Below, in pieces: positions 37,795 through 48,937 of a stretch of 64,000 bases of DNA (the stretch's first letter is position 1; each line of letters starts with the position of its first letter). The DNA is from Bradyrhizobium sp. CB2312 (lineage in GTDB: Bacteria > Pseudomonadota > Alphaproteobacteria > Rhizobiales > Xanthobacteraceae), in assembly GCF_029714425.1 (NCBI RefSeq), contig NZ_CP121668.1, positions 8,701,501-8,765,500 of the forward strand, in the 5' to 3' direction. The translations under genes and the position numbers were made by a program. Below the pieces are notes generated by a model that had not been told where the DNA came from, searched no databases, and saw only the letters and a program-made list of their open reading frames with translations.

Positions 37795-38024
37795 GATCGG
37801 CGTTCCCCTGCGCTGCCTAGCTCCTGCAGCAGCTCCAGCGTGCGCTCGGCTTCCACCGGATCGATCTTGGCCAACGCATAGCCCACATGGACAAGGACGC
37901 AATCACCGACCTCGAGCTCGTCGACGAGAGCAATCGATATCTCTAGGCTGATGCCGTCGATGGACACTATGGCCATGTCGTTGGGAAGAATTTTTGCAAT
38001 CTTTGCCGGAACCGAAAGACACAT
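37791..38024 (-). CDS. hypC: Hydrogenase maturation chaperone HypC
   Basis: A 77-residue protein with the invariant N-terminus MCLSVPAKI, whose Cys2 binds the iron centre, and GDCVLVHVGYALAKID. It starts two bases after hypF. It works with HypD. HupF, at 44225-44515, is its paralogue. Confidence 0.94.
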   Translation of the reverse strand: MCLSVPAKIAKILPNDMAIVSIDGISLEISIALVDELEVGDCVLVHVGYALAKIDPVEAERTLELLQELGSAGERRS

Positions 38025-38026
38025 AG

Positions 38027-40282
38027 TCAGGTTGATCCTCCCCTGGCGGACGACTGTTGAGCTATCTGCAGAGCGGCAATCCAGGCCTGGCCAAGGCTCA
38101 AACCGCCATCATTGGGCGGCACCCGCCGTGGCACGAGCGGGATAAGGCCGGCAGCGCTGCAACCGCGCGGGATTTCATCCGCCAGCGCCGCGTTCAGGAA
38201 GCAGCCGCCGCTCAGAACGACCGTGTTAACGCCAGTTGTCCGCGCAGACCGCGCGACCCAGTCAACGCAGGCGGCGGCGAAAGTGCCATGAAACAGGCCG
38301 GCTCCGCCCACCGCGTCAATGTCATCTGCAATCAACCGCGCAAACAGCGGGCGAAGCGACAGCACGCCACCATCGATCGTCCAGCCGGCTTCGAGAATCG
38401 CAGTCCGCCGCACCAGCGCCTCGAGCTTCATCGCCGCTTCGCCCTCATAGCTCTGCAAACTCGCAATTCCCAGCAGCGCCGCTGCGGCGTCGAACAATCG
38501 GCCCGCACTGGTCGTGGTGGCCCCGCCCGGCTGTTCGAGCAACGCCGACATACATCCAGCCTGCCGTTGTGCCGCAAAGCGCAGCCCGATTTCGTTACCC
38601 CGACCGAGTCCGTGTAATACTGCGCTGGCCATCCGCCACGGCTCGCGGGCTGCACGATCTCCACCGGGCATTTGCAGGGGCGCTAAGTGCCCGATGCGTT
38701 GGCACCCCGCCCCTTCGCACAACAATAGCTCGCCACCCCAGTTACCGCCCTCGGAGCCAAGGCCATGGCCATCCAGCACCAGGGCAAGCGCAGGTCCCGC
38801 ATGACCGTGCTCGGCGATCACTGCGGCAGCGTGTGCGTGGTGATGCTGGACAGCGACCAACGCGCGGCCATTGGCTTCCGCAAACCGGGTAGAAGCCATA
38901 TCAGGATGCAGATCATGGGCCATGGCGACAGGCTCTACATCGAGGCTCGATGTAAGGTGTCGGATCGTCTCCTCGAACGCGCGGATGCCTTCGGCCGTAT
39001 CCAGATCGCCAATATGCTGGGAGACGAACGCTTGGTTGTCCCGCGTGATGGTGACGGTCGATTTCAGTGCGCCGCCGACGGCGAGCACGGACGGCACCGA
39101 CTTCGCAAGCCTGATCGGTTCGGGAACATAGCCACGGGCACGACGAATGAATCGCGGCCGGCCAGCCACCACCGAGACCACGGAGTCATCAGCACGTGTC
39201 ACTATATCGCGATCATGGGTCACGATAAGGTCGGAGATCCCCTTGAGCCGCCGCAGCGCCTGCGCGTTGTCGATCAGGAGCGGTTCGCCGCAAAGGTTGG
39301 CGCTGGTGGCGACGATGATCGGGCTGGTCCGCGCACATGCCCCTGCCGAGCGAAGCGCATGAAGGATGAGGTGATGCAGCGGCGCTACAGGCAGCATGAC
39401 ACCCACGCGCGATAAGCCAGGAGCTATGGCGGGCGCCAAATTGTTGCGCGAACACAGAAGGACGATGGGGCGTGCTACGGATTCGAGCAGCGCAAGCTCG
39501 GGCGCATTCGCCTCCGCGATGTCGCTGACCCGCTCTATGGAATCGACCATAACCGCGAACGGCTTCTGAAGGCGCTGCTTTCTCCTGCGCAAACGCTGCA
39601 CGGCATCCTGGTTACGCGCGTCGCAAAGAAGCTGGTATCCTCCGAGCCCCTTGATCGCCACGATTTGTCCGCCCGCGATTGCCGCGGCAATGGCGCTGAT
39701 CCCATGGCTGAGCCGAGGCCCGCATGTCGGACACGCGATCGCCTCCGCATGGAACCTGCGGCTCGCCGGATCGGCATATTCGGCCGCGCAGGCAGCGCAT
39801 AGCCTAAAAGCCCGCATCACGGTGTTGCGGCGGTCGTACGGAAGCCGTTCGGCGATGGTGTGCCGTGGGCCGCAATGGCAGCAACTGACGAAGGGGTAAA
39901 GGTAATGCCGACTTTCTGGATCGAACAGCTCGCTGAGGCATTGCTGGCAGGCAGCAGCATCAGCGACGATCTGAGTTGACAATTTGCCGGCTTCGCTCGT
40001 GCCGATCGAAAATTCTTTCGCCTCGAGCGCCGCCGTCTCCCGAACGCAGATGTGGTCGATGCGTGCCAATGGAGGTGCCTCGAGCGGCAACGTTGCTACA
40101 AAGTCCGACGCACGTTTGCCCTCGACCTCGATCGTAACGCCCTCGGGGCCATTGATGACAAACCCAGCCAATCCGTAGCGCACGGCGAGTCTATAGACGT
40201 AAGGACGAAAGCCGACCCCTTGCACGGCCCCAGCCACGCGCACGCGCAGTCGCGTTCGGTCGCAGGTGGTTGCGGCGCTCAT
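38027..40282 (-). CDS. hypF: Carbamoyltransferase HypF
   Basis: This protein has 751 residues from the ATG at 40282, whose ATGA overlaps the hypB stop. The order of domains is: acylphosphatase ([18 protein letters not shown]), two zinc fingers ([33 protein letters not shown]), a YrdC-like domain ([15 protein letters not shown]), and a Kae1-like domain with [15 protein letters not shown]. It makes the thiocarboxamide on HypE from carbamoyl phosphate. Confidence 0.96.
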   Translation of the reverse strand: MSAATTCDRTRLRVRVAGAVQGVGFRPYVYRLAVRYGLAGFVINGPEGVTIEVEGKRASDFVATLPLEAPPLARIDHICVRETAALEAKEFSIGTSEAGKLSTQIVADAAACQQCLSELFDPESRHYLYPFVSCCHCGPRHTIAERLPYDRRNTVMRAFRLCAACAAEYADPASRRFHAEAIACPTCGPRLSHGISAIAAAIAGGQIVAIKGLGGYQLLCDARNQDAVQRLRRRKQRLQKPFAVMVDSIERVSDIAEANAPELALLESVARPIVLLCSRNNLAPAIAPGLSRVGVMLPVAPLHHLILHALRSAGACARTSPIIVATSANLCGEPLLIDNAQALRRLKGISDLIVTHDRDIVTRADDSVVSVVAGRPRFIRRARGYVPEPIRLAKSVPSVLAVGGALKSTVTITRDNQAFVSQHIGDLDTAEGIRAFEETIRHLTSSLDVEPVAMAHDLHPDMASTRFAEANGRALVAVQHHHAHAAAVIAEHGHAGPALALVLDGHGLGSEGGNWGGELLLCEGAGCQRIGHLAPLQMPGGDRAAREPWRMASAVLHGLGRGNEIGLRFAAQRQAGCMSALLEQPGGATTTSAGRLFDAAAALLGIASLQSYEGEAAMKLEALVRRTAILEAGWTIDGGVLSLRPLFARLIADDIDAVGGAGLFHGTFAAACVDWVARSARTTGVNTVVLSGGCFLNAALADEIPRGCSAAGLIPLVPRRVPPNDGGLSLGQAWIAALQIAQQSSARGGST

Positions 40283-41235
40283 CGCCTTATGTCCTCTACG
40301 GCGCGCCTTTGATGCCATGCCCGTCTTTCGATCCAGGCGTAGAGCGCACCAAGCCCCTCGCCCGTATGAGCCGAAACTAAAAGCACCTCGATGTTTGGAT
40401 TGACTCGTCTGGCGTATTCGATCGTCTTGCCGAAATCGAACTCAAGCAGCGGGGCCAGATCAATCTTGTTGATCACCATGAGCGAAGAAGCTGCAAACAT
40501 ATCAGGATATTTGAGCGGTTTGTCTTCACCTTCGGTAATGGATAGCAGCACGATCTTGCAGGCCTCGCCCAGATCGAAGGCTGCGGGACAAATCAGATTA
40601 CCGACGTTCTCGATGAAGAGAATACCACCCGTGAGCAGTGGCAACTGGCGATAAGCCTCGCCAATCATCGCAGCGTCGAGATGGCAACCCTTGCCGGTGT
40701 TAACTTGAATGGATGGCACGCCGGCGGCCCGAATGCGTTCGGCGTCGTTCGAGGTGTGCTGGTCGCCCTCGATAACCCCAACCGGCCGGCTGCGCTTGAG
40801 CTCAGACGCCGCGCGGACGAGTAGCGTCGTTTTACCTGCACCGGGACTGGATAAAAGATTAAATACAAGCAGGTCATTGGCGAGAAAGAGTGCGCGGTTG
40901 TGCGCCGCAATCCCATTATTCTTGCTAAGAATATCGCGCTCGATCTGAATGACCCGCTCTCTGCTCATACCCGCCACCTTTAAGCCAGCCGGCCCGGCAC
41001 CACTCAGAAGCGCCTGCCCACCATGAGCCTGGTGATGGGCAGAGCGAGGATTGCGACTATGACTATCGCCAGCATAGTTCGAACGCTGCCGCCCTTGGTC
41101 GTCATGCGGACGGGCACAATGGCGATCGCAATCGCCCTGCATATGGGCATCGTATCCCTCATGGCGCTCCGCATCATGCGCCTTGGCGCGTTTGGTCGAC
41201 GGCGTCCATTCGGTGCAGCCGCAAACGGTACACAT
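40279..41235 (-). CDS. hypB: Nickel-insertion GTPase HypB
   Basis: This protein has 318 residues from the ATG at 41235 ([10 protein letters not shown], the high-affinity nickel motif CxxCGC). A histidine-containing linker of about 80 residues follows, then [17 protein letters not shown] (G1), [15 protein letters not shown], and [10 protein letters not shown]. The linker is less His-dense than in B. japonicum HypB, where it forms a nickel store. It delivers nickel with HypA. It overlaps the hypA stop by one base. Confidence 0.95.
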   Translation of the reverse strand: MCTVCGCTEWTPSTKRAKAHDAERHEGYDAHMQGDCDRHCARPHDDQGRQRSNYAGDSHSRNPRSAHHQAHGGQALLSGAGPAGLKVAGMSRERVIQIERDILSKNNGIAAHNRALFLANDLLVFNLLSSPGAGKTTLLVRAASELKRSRPVGVIEGDQHTSNDAERIRAAGVPSIQVNTGKGCHLDAAMIGEAYRQLPLLTGGILFIENVGNLICPAAFDLGEACKIVLLSITEGEDKPLKYPDMFAASSLMVINKIDLAPLLEFDFGKTIEYARRVNPNIEVLLVSAHTGEGLGALYAWIERRAWHQRRAVEDIRR

Positions 41236-41576
41236 CAATCGATCTCCAGCTCTTTCACGCGCATCTGTTCGCCCGCGGTTACCTGCAACTGATAGCTGCC
41301 GCAGCAAGGACAGCATTCACCGCGTCGCGCAATCTCGACGCTCTTCGAACAGCTCATGCACCAGGCAACGCCTGGCAGTTCGACGATATTAAGGACTGCC
41401 CCCTCGGCGGCCGTCCTCGTTGCAACGACAGCAAAGCAGAACCTGAGCGCTTCAGGCGCGGCATGGGTCAGCGCTCCCATCTCTAGACAGACGCTCCGCA
41501 CCCGCGAGAACGATCGCCGACGTACCTCCTCCTCGACGATTTGAATGATGCCGAGACAAATCGCCATTTCATGCAT
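41235..41576 (-). CDS. hypA: Nickel chaperone HypA
   Basis: This protein has 113 residues from the ATG at 41576, giving the invariant MHEM start with the Ni-binding His2. The zinc site is [28 protein letters not shown] (C-x2-C ... C-x2-C). It overlaps the end of hupK by eight bases. It passes nickel to the large subunit HupL. Confidence 0.94.
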   Translation of the reverse strand: MHEMAICLGIIQIVEEEVRRRSFSRVRSVCLEMGALTHAAPEALRFCFAVVATRTAAEGAVLNIVELPGVAWCMSCSKSVEIARRGECCPCCGSYQLQVTAGEQMRVKELEID

Positions 41577-42663
41577 CGCCAACTTCGCGAAAATTGAGGG
41601 TGAACCCGACGCACGGATCGAGCGATGCGATCACCGCATCGACTGCATCCCGACGTCGTCCAGCCGTCAGCACCGCTCCCTGCAGGCTGCGGACAAGCGG
41701 TCCGCACGGGTGGAAGTTCCACTCCGTCGGCGCAAGGAATTCGAAGCGGGATATCCGGCCTTGAGGATCGAGCTCAACCGCGTGGTAGAGACGCCCCCTG
41801 GCGCATTCGACCGCGGCCGCCGCACGGCCGGGCCCTAACTTGTATCTTTCGATAATCCCGTGCTCTGCCGAGTCAATCTGAGCACCGGCCTTGAGCCAGG
41901 CACATAACCGGAGCGTTTCAGCAATTCTGGCCCTCAGCCGCTCGGCCGCACCGGAAGGGCTGGGCGAGAGTCGATCACGCGTCATTTGGCGCGCCCATGG
42001 ACCCGTCTCGGGCACGTTTCCGTCAAGATCCGGACAATAGCAAAACCTCGCGCCATCCACGAGCAGCCGCGTAACGATGTTGAGGTCGTCAGCAACGGAC
42101 AGGAACGAGTGCTCCGCCGGAATTCGCTTAAGGTCGATCTCATCAAGCGCTGCAATGCGAAGCGCCAATGGGCTACCGGACCTCACCGCGCCCCCCTCAT
42201 TCGTCATGCCGAGCGCGTTCAGTGCAGCCACGATCCGCGCTGTTGCTTCGCATTGAGCGGAGTGCCGGGGTGAGTGTGCGCTGCCGAGAAGCGCTGACAT
42301 TGCCCGCATCAGGGAGCGAATTGCCGCCGCACTGGCGATGTCTTGCGTAAGATGTCCGACAAACAGGGCCCGTAGCAAATCCGCGATGCGCTCGATAACG
42401 ACAAGCGTAATACGACGCTGTTTTGTTGTACGAGTGATCACTTCGTCCCGCGCCGTCTCGACCGCGGACAGCAGTGCAGTTTGCTGTGCAGCGGCACACA
42501 ATGCGAACAGCCGCGGCAGCACCTTGAGCAGCGACGAGACTTGCTTGCCAGCGAACAGCCGTGCCAGCGGCGGCCTGACTCGCGGAAGGATCTCGATCGC
42601 GGCGACTACGTCGGCAGCTAGCGATACGGTGACATCGATTTTGCTGCCGGCAGCGAGGCTCAT
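41569..42663 (-). CDS. hupK: Hydrogenase accessory protein HupK
   Basis: This protein has 364 residues from the ATG at 42663, supported by GGAG eight bases upstream. It is distantly like the hydrogenase large subunit: the end reads WNFHPCGPLVRSL and SLDPCVGFTLNF, which resembles the DPCxxC end of HupL without the second cysteine. HupK is thought to be a scaffold for cofactor assembly. It lies between hupH and hypA. Confidence 0.88.
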   Translation of the reverse strand: MSLAAGSKIDVTVSLAADVVAAIEILPRVRPPLARLFAGKQVSSLLKVLPRLFALCAAAQQTALLSAVETARDEVITRTTKQRRITLVVIERIADLLRALFVGHLTQDIASAAAIRSLMRAMSALLGSAHSPRHSAQCEATARIVAALNALGMTNEGGAVRSGSPLALRIAALDEIDLKRIPAEHSFLSVADDLNIVTRLLVDGARFCYCPDLDGNVPETGPWARQMTRDRLSPSPSGAAERLRARIAETLRLCAWLKAGAQIDSAEHGIIERYKLGPGRAAAAVECARGRLYHAVELDPQGRISRFEFLAPTEWNFHPCGPLVRSLQGAVLTAGRRRDAVDAVIASLDPCVGFTLNFREVGDA

Positions 42664-42763
42664 GCGCACCGCTCCACCAACATCCTGGGCGAGGTATGCC
42701 GGCGGTCGCCGCGCCCGCTCCGTCTATGGGATCCTTCCAGAAGGCGAACCTTCTCCAAGCTTT

Positions 42764-43627
42764 TCATGTGAAGTACGCCTCAATAATTTCCTGCATGCGA
42801 TCGGCAGAGTCCTGCAAATCCTCGTCGGCGGCCAACGCTAGCATCGGCACGCCGCCGACCTCCAACGTATCAAGGATGATATTGTCCGCAGAATTGAAGA
42901 ACTGGACCGACCAGACGTTCCTGATCCCGGTCGCCTGCACTCGGCATGTGCTGTAGCCGCGGAAGACGAGTTGGACCGGACCATTCCCCAGGCTTTGCTG
43001 CAGGAATGCCAGGTCTATAACGCTCATCGGCAGCAAGGTAAGATTGATGACATGCGCGCGCATTCCAAAGCGCCAGATGCGGGCCCGCTCGCGTATTTCG
43101 GCGAGGACCGGTTGCACGTTCATCGCGCCGTCGGGCGCGGGGCCGATCGCAAGGTCGGCGGACGTCAGGTCAGTTGCGGCGCGCCGGACAATCTGCGGGA
43201 TCGCTCCGACCTCAAGATATTCGCGCGCCGGCTCGCTTCCGATGAGCACGCGCCAAATTCCTGCAAGCACGGACTCACGGATTTGCGCCAAAGAGCCATC
43301 TGGCAGCGCAACCACCCCAGCGATCTCACCGGCTCCTAGCACTTCGCCTATCAGCTTGCGCTCGGGATCGCTGAGATTCGCGAGTCCGTACAGTTGTGTC
43401 CGAGCGCAGCTCTTCTGTCTGCCAACGGCAGCGGCGGCATTTGATAATAGCGCGGTGGCATTCGGATAGGTCCTTGCAAGCTCGTCGCCGTCGCGCCAAG
43501 CGCGCTTGGCGAGCGCACTCGCACTCGTTAACCCGCTGTAGAATACATCGAGACTTCCAGAGCCGGTGGCAAGGTCATTCGCCGCCCCGTAGGCGACGTC
43601 GGATACAACGCGGATCGCTGTTTTCAT
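42764..43627 (-). CDS. hupH: Hydrogenase accessory protein HupH (HyaF-like)
   Basis: This protein has 287 residues from the ATG at 43627, whose ATGA overlaps the upstream stop. It shows the HyaF/HupH pattern: [25 protein letters not shown], and the end [21 protein letters not shown]. HupH helps mature the small subunit HupS in oxygen-tolerant hydrogenases. The next gene downstream is hupK, about 100 bases away, so hupI and hupJ are absent. Confidence 0.9.
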   Translation of the reverse strand: MKTAIRVVSDVAYGAANDLATGSGSLDVFYSGLTSASALAKRAWRDGDELARTYPNATALLSNAAAAVGRQKSCARTQLYGLANLSDPERKLIGEVLGAGEIAGVVALPDGSLAQIRESVLAGIWRVLIGSEPAREYLEVGAIPQIVRRAATDLTSADLAIGPAPDGAMNVQPVLAEIRERARIWRFGMRAHVINLTLLPMSVIDLAFLQQSLGNGPVQLVFRGYSTCRVQATGIRNVWSVQFFNSADNIILDTLEVGGVPMLALAADEDLQDSADRMQEIIEAYFT

Positions 43628-44070
43628 AATGCGATGTTCCGTTGGCTGCATCGTGAGGCAATGCACTTGCCGACACAAGTGATGCCGGCGTGTGGCCGGA
43701 CCCTCGGTACCGAAACGCGATCCATCGCGACGAAACGGACCGGTCTCCTACCCATCAGGCGGAGTGTATCGTGCCGTCGGGTGAGGATCGGCGTCGACGG
43801 GCCTCGCGGGTCGAGCCACTCAACCAGTTCGCCACTTACGGCGCGCGCAGGCACTGCCCCTTGCCTGCGCCGCCGAAACGTCTTGACCATCTCAGAAAGT
43901 AAGAATGCGACCTGGATGATGCGGAGCAAATATGTGGGATCAGCCGCCGGCAGCGGCATCACGGCCGCTTTCACGGGAGCATGCGCGACCAGGCGCGCAT
44001 CGACGCTGACGCGCTCGGCGTCGGACGGAGCGGGCCGCGCCAGACCATGCTGCGCCGGCTGCAACTTCAT
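43624..44070 (-). CDS. Unrecognised hup-operon protein
   Basis: A 148-residue frame between hupF and hupH, the place usually taken by hupG. I could not align it with HupG/HyaE. It has a basic middle ([22 protein letters not shown]) and a cysteine-bearing C-terminus ([20 protein letters not shown]). The stop overlaps the hupH start in an ATGA, which supports translation. It could be a real small gene or a degraded hupG. Confidence 0.42.
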   Translation of the reverse strand: MKLQPAQHGLARPAPSDAERVSVDARLVAHAPVKAAVMPLPAADPTYLLRIIQVAFLLSEMVKTFRRRRQGAVPARAVSGELVEWLDPRGPSTPILTRRHDTLRLMGRRPVRFVAMDRVSVPRVRPHAGITCVGKCIASRCSQRNIAL

Positions 44071-44224
44071 CACACGCCTTTCTGATACTGTTCGGTTCTG
44101 CTAGGAGGGTAATAGCAAGGCGCGTGCCAATCAGAAGCGCCTGACATTTTCCATGCCGAGGTTACGTGCGACTGGAATTCGATTTGTGAGCAAGCGTGAT
44201 CGGCGCAACTGGCGAGCGGAGCTG

Positions 44225-44515
44225 CTAGCGTAGGTGCTCGGGCAATTGCGGCTCATGACCGATCAAGTCCGCAAAGAAGCGATCGCAGTCCTGGCCGTTG
44301 AGGGTGGCCTCAAGTCCTTCAAGTGCTTCCGAGATCAGCCTTGCTTCATTTTCATCCAAAAGCCGCACCGCGGTATCGATATGAACGAGCACCTTGGCGC
44401 CGGCCGAGGCGTCGGAGAGCAGCATGACCGAGACGCGCCGCTGTTCATTGCCATACTTGCAGAGCGCCACGATGCCGTCGGTCTCGACAATCGTCATTGG
44501 CAGGCCAAGGCACAT
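44225..44515 (-). CDS. hupF: Hydrogenase accessory protein HupF (HypC family)
   Basis: A 96-residue HypC paralogue with MCLGLPMTIVE at the start and GAKVLVHIDTAVRLLDENEA. HupF stabilises HupL during maturation in the presence of oxygen. It starts two bases after hupD. Confidence 0.92.
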   Translation of the reverse strand: MCLGLPMTIVETDGIVALCKYGNEQRRVSVMLLSDASAGAKVLVHIDTAVRLLDENEARLISEALEGLEATLNGQDCDRFFADLIGHEPQLPEHLR

Positions 44516-44517
44516 GG

Positions 44518-45111
44518 TCAGTCGCGGGCCGCTAGATCGGCTGCGTCCATCTCATAGTTTGCACGGTCGATATTGTTTGCCAACAGCCGTTCTGATGCAG
44601 GCAGCGGCGCGGTCCGCGGCTTTGCCGGCGAGCCCCACTGCACCAGGAGTTTGCAAGCCAGTTTAATCGCAGGCGCAATCTGGAGGCGTACCGGGGTGGT
44701 CAGCGGACCGCCCCAATGCTCCAGGTTCATCGGCTGACAGCCGATGAGAGCGAGCTCTCGCGGGCGACGGCCAAGCAGGTCGGCCGCACTCAAGACCTCC
44801 TGAAAGCCGGTCTGATGTAGGCTCACCTTCTTGACGGCGGTAAATTTTGGCACTTCGTCATCTCGCACCAGCTTCAACTGCCCGGGCAGCAATCCATAGT
44901 CGACGGCATCGAACACGATCAGGCAATCGGCCTGCTCCAGAAAACTGACGAGGTAGAGTCCCTGTGTGCCGCCATCGAGGACCGTTACGTTGTCATCGAT
45001 CACGTAGTGCCGGTGAAACTCCTCGACCGCCCGCACGCCGAATCCCTCATCGGCCCACAGGATATTGCCGATGCCGAGCACCAGGATCCTTTTCTTGTTT
45101 TCCGGTTGCAT
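44518..45111 (-). CDS. hupD: Hydrogenase maturation protease HupD
   Basis: This protein has 197 residues from the ATG at 45111. It begins with LVLGIGNILWADEGFGVRAV. The nickel-binding residues of the family are in WADEGFG (Glu), IVFDAVDYG (Asp) and SLHQTGFQE (His). It cleaves the HupL C-terminal peptide after nickel insertion. It follows the frameshifted end of hupC. Confidence 0.94.
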   Translation of the reverse strand: MQPENKKRILVLGIGNILWADEGFGVRAVEEFHRHYVIDDNVTVLDGGTQGLYLVSFLEQADCLIVFDAVDYGLLPGQLKLVRDDEVPKFTAVKKVSLHQTGFQEVLSAADLLGRRPRELALIGCQPMNLEHWGGPLTTPVRLQIAPAIKLACKLLVQWGSPAKPRTAPLPASERLLANNIDRANYEMDAADLAARD

Positions 45112-45122
45112 CCGCTTTCCAG

Positions 45123-45847
45123 TCAATCGCGAAACCCACACTCACCCGATATCACAGAAGCGATGCTGCGGCGCGACATTAGTCTTCCCGGACGGCCGCG
45201 TAGATGTGGACCAGCGCAAAGGTCACGATCACCCACAGGCCGAGATGATGCCAGGTATGGACGTCCTGACTGTTCGGCCAAATTGAAAATACCCAGCCGA
45301 ATAGCGTGTACTGCCAACTGTCAGTGCCGGCACCTTGCCCATAAAGTGCAAAGCCTGTGACGACCATGAACGTAATTGTCTGCGTAAACATGAAGAACAT
45401 CGCGAGCTGAGCAAGACGGTTGTGCCCGACGCGCCTCCCGGGCTCAACTGTCAGGAACGCATACCGGCGAATCTCGTGGTACACTTCGCGCCAAAAGCAC
45501 TTGCGCCAGAGCGGCACCCAAAAGATCTGCATGGCATACGCGTTTCCGACTAACGCCCAGTAGATCCGCAGAAGAAAGCCGATACTGAGCACATATCCCG
45601 CCGAGAGATGAGCAAAGCGGATATAGCCGAACAGGAAATTGCCGCTTGCCTCTCCCGACATTGCCGGTGTCCCGGTTCCAATGACATAGCCGCTTAAACT
45701 CAGCATCAGAATGGCCGCAGCATTAACGCAATGCCACAGTCGCACCGGTGCGTAAGCGATGGCAGCGCCGATGCTGCGTTCAGTGGGTTCCGCATCGACG
45801 GCGGCAATGAGCTTCCGAGCTCTGTCCAGCATGTCGTTAACGAACAT
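45123..45847 (-). CDS. hupC: b-type cytochrome HupC, C-terminal frameshift
   Basis: This membrane cytochrome has histidines in [24 protein letters not shown] and [11 protein letters not shown], and four hydrophobic helices. The first 222 residues (45179-45847) end VRED-stop. One base later another frame reads [18 protein letters not shown] and stops at 45123; this is the expected HupC tail. A one-base deletion after the GAC codon would explain it. HupC links the hydrogenase to quinone, and loss of the tail may or may not matter. It overlaps the hupL stop by 11 bases. Confidence 0.88.
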
Positions 45848-47621
45848 TCACTGAGGCCATTTCCTGGCCGTCAGGACTCATTACGTGGGTCGAACAAGCC
45901 AAGCACGGATCAAAGGAATGGATCGTGCGCAAGATCTCCAGGGGCCGCTGCGGATCGACCATCGGGGTACCGATCAGGGCGGCTTCAAAAGCGCCAATAT
46001 TGCCCTTGTGATCGCGAGGAGATCCGTTCCACGTCGTCGGCACAACACATTGATAATTGTCGATCTTGGCGCCCTTGATCTTGATCCAATGCCCAAGCGC
46101 GCCGCGTGGGGCCTCACTGAACCCGTAACCCTTAGCCTCCTTGTGCCAGCTTTCCGGCTTCCACTTGCTGACGTCGGCAGTTGCCGTATTGCCTGCCTTG
46201 ATGTGGATTACCAACTTATCCTGGAAATAACGCATCTGATGCGCCGCCCACTGGCATTCGAGCGCCCGCGCCGCAGTACGGCCAAGCGTCGAGAACAGCG
46301 CAGTCAGGGGAAGATTGAGCCCCTTGAGTAGTCTCTCGGCCGGCTCCTTGAACTCGGCTTTGCCTTGCGCATAACCGATGATGTATCGCGCCAACGGCCC
46401 GACCTCCACGGCCTGGCCGCGCCAGCGCGGCGCTTTGATCCAGGAATACTTGCCGCCTTCGTCGAGTTCCTTGATATCTGTCTTGCTGCCTTTGAGTTTT
46501 GGCCCAAGTTCAAAAGACGGCTCGGTGATACCGTCCCAGGGATGCAGTCCACAACGATCGCTGGGGTATCTATACCATGAATGCGAGACGAATTCCTGGA
46601 TCTGCTCGGGATCACCATGGTCGATCGGAAGGATCTCCTTGAGATTGCCACCAAGAATGACCCCGCGCGGCAGCTTGAAACAGGAAGAGTCATTTGCGTT
46701 TTCGGGGATATCGCCATAGGACATCACGCTCTTGCTCGAAAGTCCGCCGCCATGGAGCCAGTCCTTATAGAACGAGCAGATCGCGACAATGTCGGGCAGG
46801 TAGACCTGCTCGACAAACTCGATCGAACGGTCGATGATCGAGGAGACGATGTTCAGTCGCTCCATATTGATTGCACCCACCGCACCAGTTCCGTCGATGT
46901 TGATCGCGCAGGGCACGCCGCCGACCAGCCAGTTCGGATGCGGGTTCTTGCCACCATAGATGGCTTGGATCTTGACGATCTCCTTCTGGAAGTCCAGCGC
47001 TTCCAGATAATGCGCTACAGCCATCAAGTTCGCTTCCGGTGGCAGCTTGTAGGCCGGATGCCCCCAATAGCCATTCTTGAACGGACCGAGCTGCCCTGAT
47101 CCGAAAAATTTGGTGAGCCGGATCTGCAAATCCCTAAAGTAGCCAGGGGACGACAGCGGCCAGGGCGAGATAGACTGCGCGAGCGCCGAGGTAGACTTGG
47201 GATCGGCCTTGAGCGCGGAGACCACGTCAACCCAATCCAACGCGTGCAGGTGATAGAAATGTACGAGGTGATCATGCACGAGCAGACACAGCTGCATGAT
47301 GTTGCGGATCGAATTGGCATTCTCCGGAATCGCAATTCCTAGTGCATTTTCAACCGCGCGCACGGAGGTGAGCGCATGGGTGCCGGTGCAGACCCCGCAA
47401 ATCCGCTCGGTGAACGCCCAGGCGTCGCGCGGATCGCGTCCGCGCAGGATGACTTCGATGCCACGCCACATCGTCCCGCTTGAGACCGCATTGCGGATCA
47501 CATTGTCCGAATCGAGATTGGCTTCGACACGCAGGTGGCCTTCGATCCGCGTCAGCGGGTCGATGACGATTCGCCTGCCTGAACGATCGAGATTGAACCC
47601 ATTCGGTGTCTGGACGGCCAA
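45837..47621 (-). CDS. hupL: Uptake [NiFe]-hydrogenase large subunit HupL
   Basis: A 594-residue protein with both nickel-ligand motifs: [20 protein letters not shown] near residue 72, and [16 protein letters not shown] at the C-terminus. The last 15 residues after the histidine are the peptide cut by HupD. It oxidises H2 released by nitrogenase at the periplasmic face and forms a heterodimer with HupS. It starts 13 bases after hupS. Confidence 0.97.
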   Translation of the reverse strand: MAVQTPNGFNLDRSGRRIVIDPLTRIEGHLRVEANLDSDNVIRNAVSSGTMWRGIEVILRGRDPRDAWAFTERICGVCTGTHALTSVRAVENALGIAIPENANSIRNIMQLCLLVHDHLVHFYHLHALDWVDVVSALKADPKSTSALAQSISPWPLSSPGYFRDLQIRLTKFFGSGQLGPFKNGYWGHPAYKLPPEANLMAVAHYLEALDFQKEIVKIQAIYGGKNPHPNWLVGGVPCAINIDGTGAVGAINMERLNIVSSIIDRSIEFVEQVYLPDIVAICSFYKDWLHGGGLSSKSVMSYGDIPENANDSSCFKLPRGVILGGNLKEILPIDHGDPEQIQEFVSHSWYRYPSDRCGLHPWDGITEPSFELGPKLKGSKTDIKELDEGGKYSWIKAPRWRGQAVEVGPLARYIIGYAQGKAEFKEPAERLLKGLNLPLTALFSTLGRTAARALECQWAAHQMRYFQDKLVIHIKAGNTATADVSKWKPESWHKEAKGYGFSEAPRGALGHWIKIKGAKIDNYQCVVPTTWNGSPRDHKGNIGAFEAALIGTPMVDPQRPLEILRTIHSFDPCLACSTHVMSPDGQEMASVNVR

Positions 47622-47634
47622 CGTCGCCCCCTCC

Positions 47635-48735
47635 TCAACTCAGTTTACCTTTGGGGGCTGCGCGATCCGACTTGTGGGTCAACCGCTTCACTGCGGTGAC
47701 CGCCGCATGGGCAGCGACCGTTAGCCCAACTACGCCAGCAGCGGCCATGCCGATCTGGTCGGCGTTCTCCTCGATGCCGAACTGCTTGATGGTTGTGAGA
47801 CGGTCGTAAAAAGACCCATTATCCCAGAAGCCGTCTTCGGAACAGCCGAAGCAGCCGTGCCCGGATTGAATCGGAAATGAGACGCCGCCGTTCCACCGAA
47901 TGGCCGAACAGGCATTGTAGGTGGTTGGCCCTTTGCAGCCCATCTTGTACAGGCAATAGCCCTTGCGCGCGTACTTATCGTCCCACTCTTCGACGAATTG
48001 GCCAGCGTCGAAATGGGAACGCCGATAGCACTTGTCGTGAATGCGCTCGGAATAGAACATACTTGGACGCCCTCGGCGATCGAGCTCCGGAAGCTTTCCG
48101 AACGTGGTGATGAAAGTCACGAGGCCACTCATGACCTCTGCGATAGGCGGGCACCCGGGCACCTTAATGATCGGCTTGTTGGTGATCACCTTATCGATCG
48201 ACGCCGCGCCAGTCGGATTGGGCTTGGCCGCGTGCACGCATCCCCATGACGCACACGTGCCCCAAGCGATGATCGCCATGGCCTCTTCCGCCATGCACCT
48301 GAGCTTTTCAACGAACGGCTTGCCGCCGTCAATGCAGAACATGCCCCCCTCATTCAGCGGTGGATTGCCTTCGACGGCGAGCACATACCTGCCTTTGTAC
48401 TTGGCACGAGTTTCCTCCAGGATGGCTTCGGCCTGGTGTCCCGCCGCCGCCATGATCGTATCGTCATAGTCGAGCGAAATCATCGAGAGCAGCGCGTCCT
48501 TGATCAAGGGATGGGCCGAGCGGATAAAGCTTTCCGAGCAGCAGGTACATTCGAGCCCGTGCAGCCAGATGACGGGCACACGTGGTTTGGTCTCCAAGGC
48601 GTTGGCAATACTGCTTGCGGCGAGCGGACTAAGTCCCAAGCTCGCGGCAGTCAAAGTGCAGAATTTGTGAAAACTACGACGCGTCATACCTTGGCGTCTG
48701 ATCACGCTGTAGAACGTTTCCGTTGGACCACCCAT
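47635..48735 (-). CDS. hupS: Uptake [NiFe]-hydrogenase small subunit HupS
   Basis: A 366-residue protein with a Tat signal ([18 protein letters not shown], residues 18-35). Fe-S cluster ligands lie in [29 protein letters not shown], and the distal [18 protein letters not shown]-terminal hydrophobic anchor ([18 protein letters not shown]) attaches it to HupC. It is the first gene of the hup/hyp operon. Confidence 0.97.
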   Translation of the reverse strand: MGGPTETFYSVIRRQGMTRRSFHKFCTLTAASLGLSPLAASSIANALETKPRVPVIWLHGLECTCCSESFIRSAHPLIKDALLSMISLDYDDTIMAAAGHQAEAILEETRAKYKGRYVLAVEGNPPLNEGGMFCIDGGKPFVEKLRCMAEEAMAIIAWGTCASWGCVHAAKPNPTGAASIDKVITNKPIIKVPGCPPIAEVMSGLVTFITTFGKLPELDRRGRPSMFYSERIHDKCYRRSHFDAGQFVEEWDDKYARKGYCLYKMGCKGPTTYNACSAIRWNGGVSFPIQSGHGCFGCSEDGFWDNGSFYDRLTTIKQFGIEENADQIGMAAAGVVGLTVAAHAAVTAVKRLTHKSDRAAPKGKLS

Positions 48736-48783
48736 AAAGCCTTCCGTGTGAGTGTCGTCGGCCGTAACGAATTACTGACGTTC

Positions 48784-48799
48784 AGCAAGAAACAAGCCA
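48784..48799 (-). promoter_or_regulatory. Sigma-54 promoter of hupSL
   Basis: On the minus strand this reads TGGCTT-N5-TTGCT with exact GG-N10-GC spacing, 49 bases before the hupS ATG. Confidence 0.72.
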
Positions 48800-48813
48800 G
48801 CGAAGCGAAACAC

Positions 48814-48827
48814 TTGACTGATACCAA
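48814..48827. promoter_or_regulatory. FixK-like box at hupS promoter
   Basis: TTGAC-TGAT-ACCAA, two mismatches from the TTGAT-N4-ATCAA palindrome, just upstream of the -24 element. It may be a second, low-oxygen input, or chance. Confidence 0.45.
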
Positions 48828-48921
48828 GTCACCGCTTCGGCACTGCGGACTGTCGAAAGCAGCGAGCCACAGGCTGCGCCATTGATCTTTCATGCAAACG
48901 GTGTCCGGTTTTGGACGTTCA

Positions 48922-48937
48922 TGTGAGCACTTCTACA
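48922..48937. promoter_or_regulatory. NifA upstream activator site of hupSL
   Basis: Exact TGT-N10-ACA (N10 = GAGCACTTCT), about 123 bases upstream of the hupS -24 element. It would place hydrogenase under NifA, as known in R. leguminosarum. Confidence 0.62.

Noticed and set aside
36856..37881. 341-codon open frame on the plus strand
   Set aside because: It lies opposite hypD, which has all family motifs; the frame is a shadow.
43624..44070. hupG by position
   Set aside because: The sequence does not show the HyaE/HupG pattern, so only an unnamed protein is listed.
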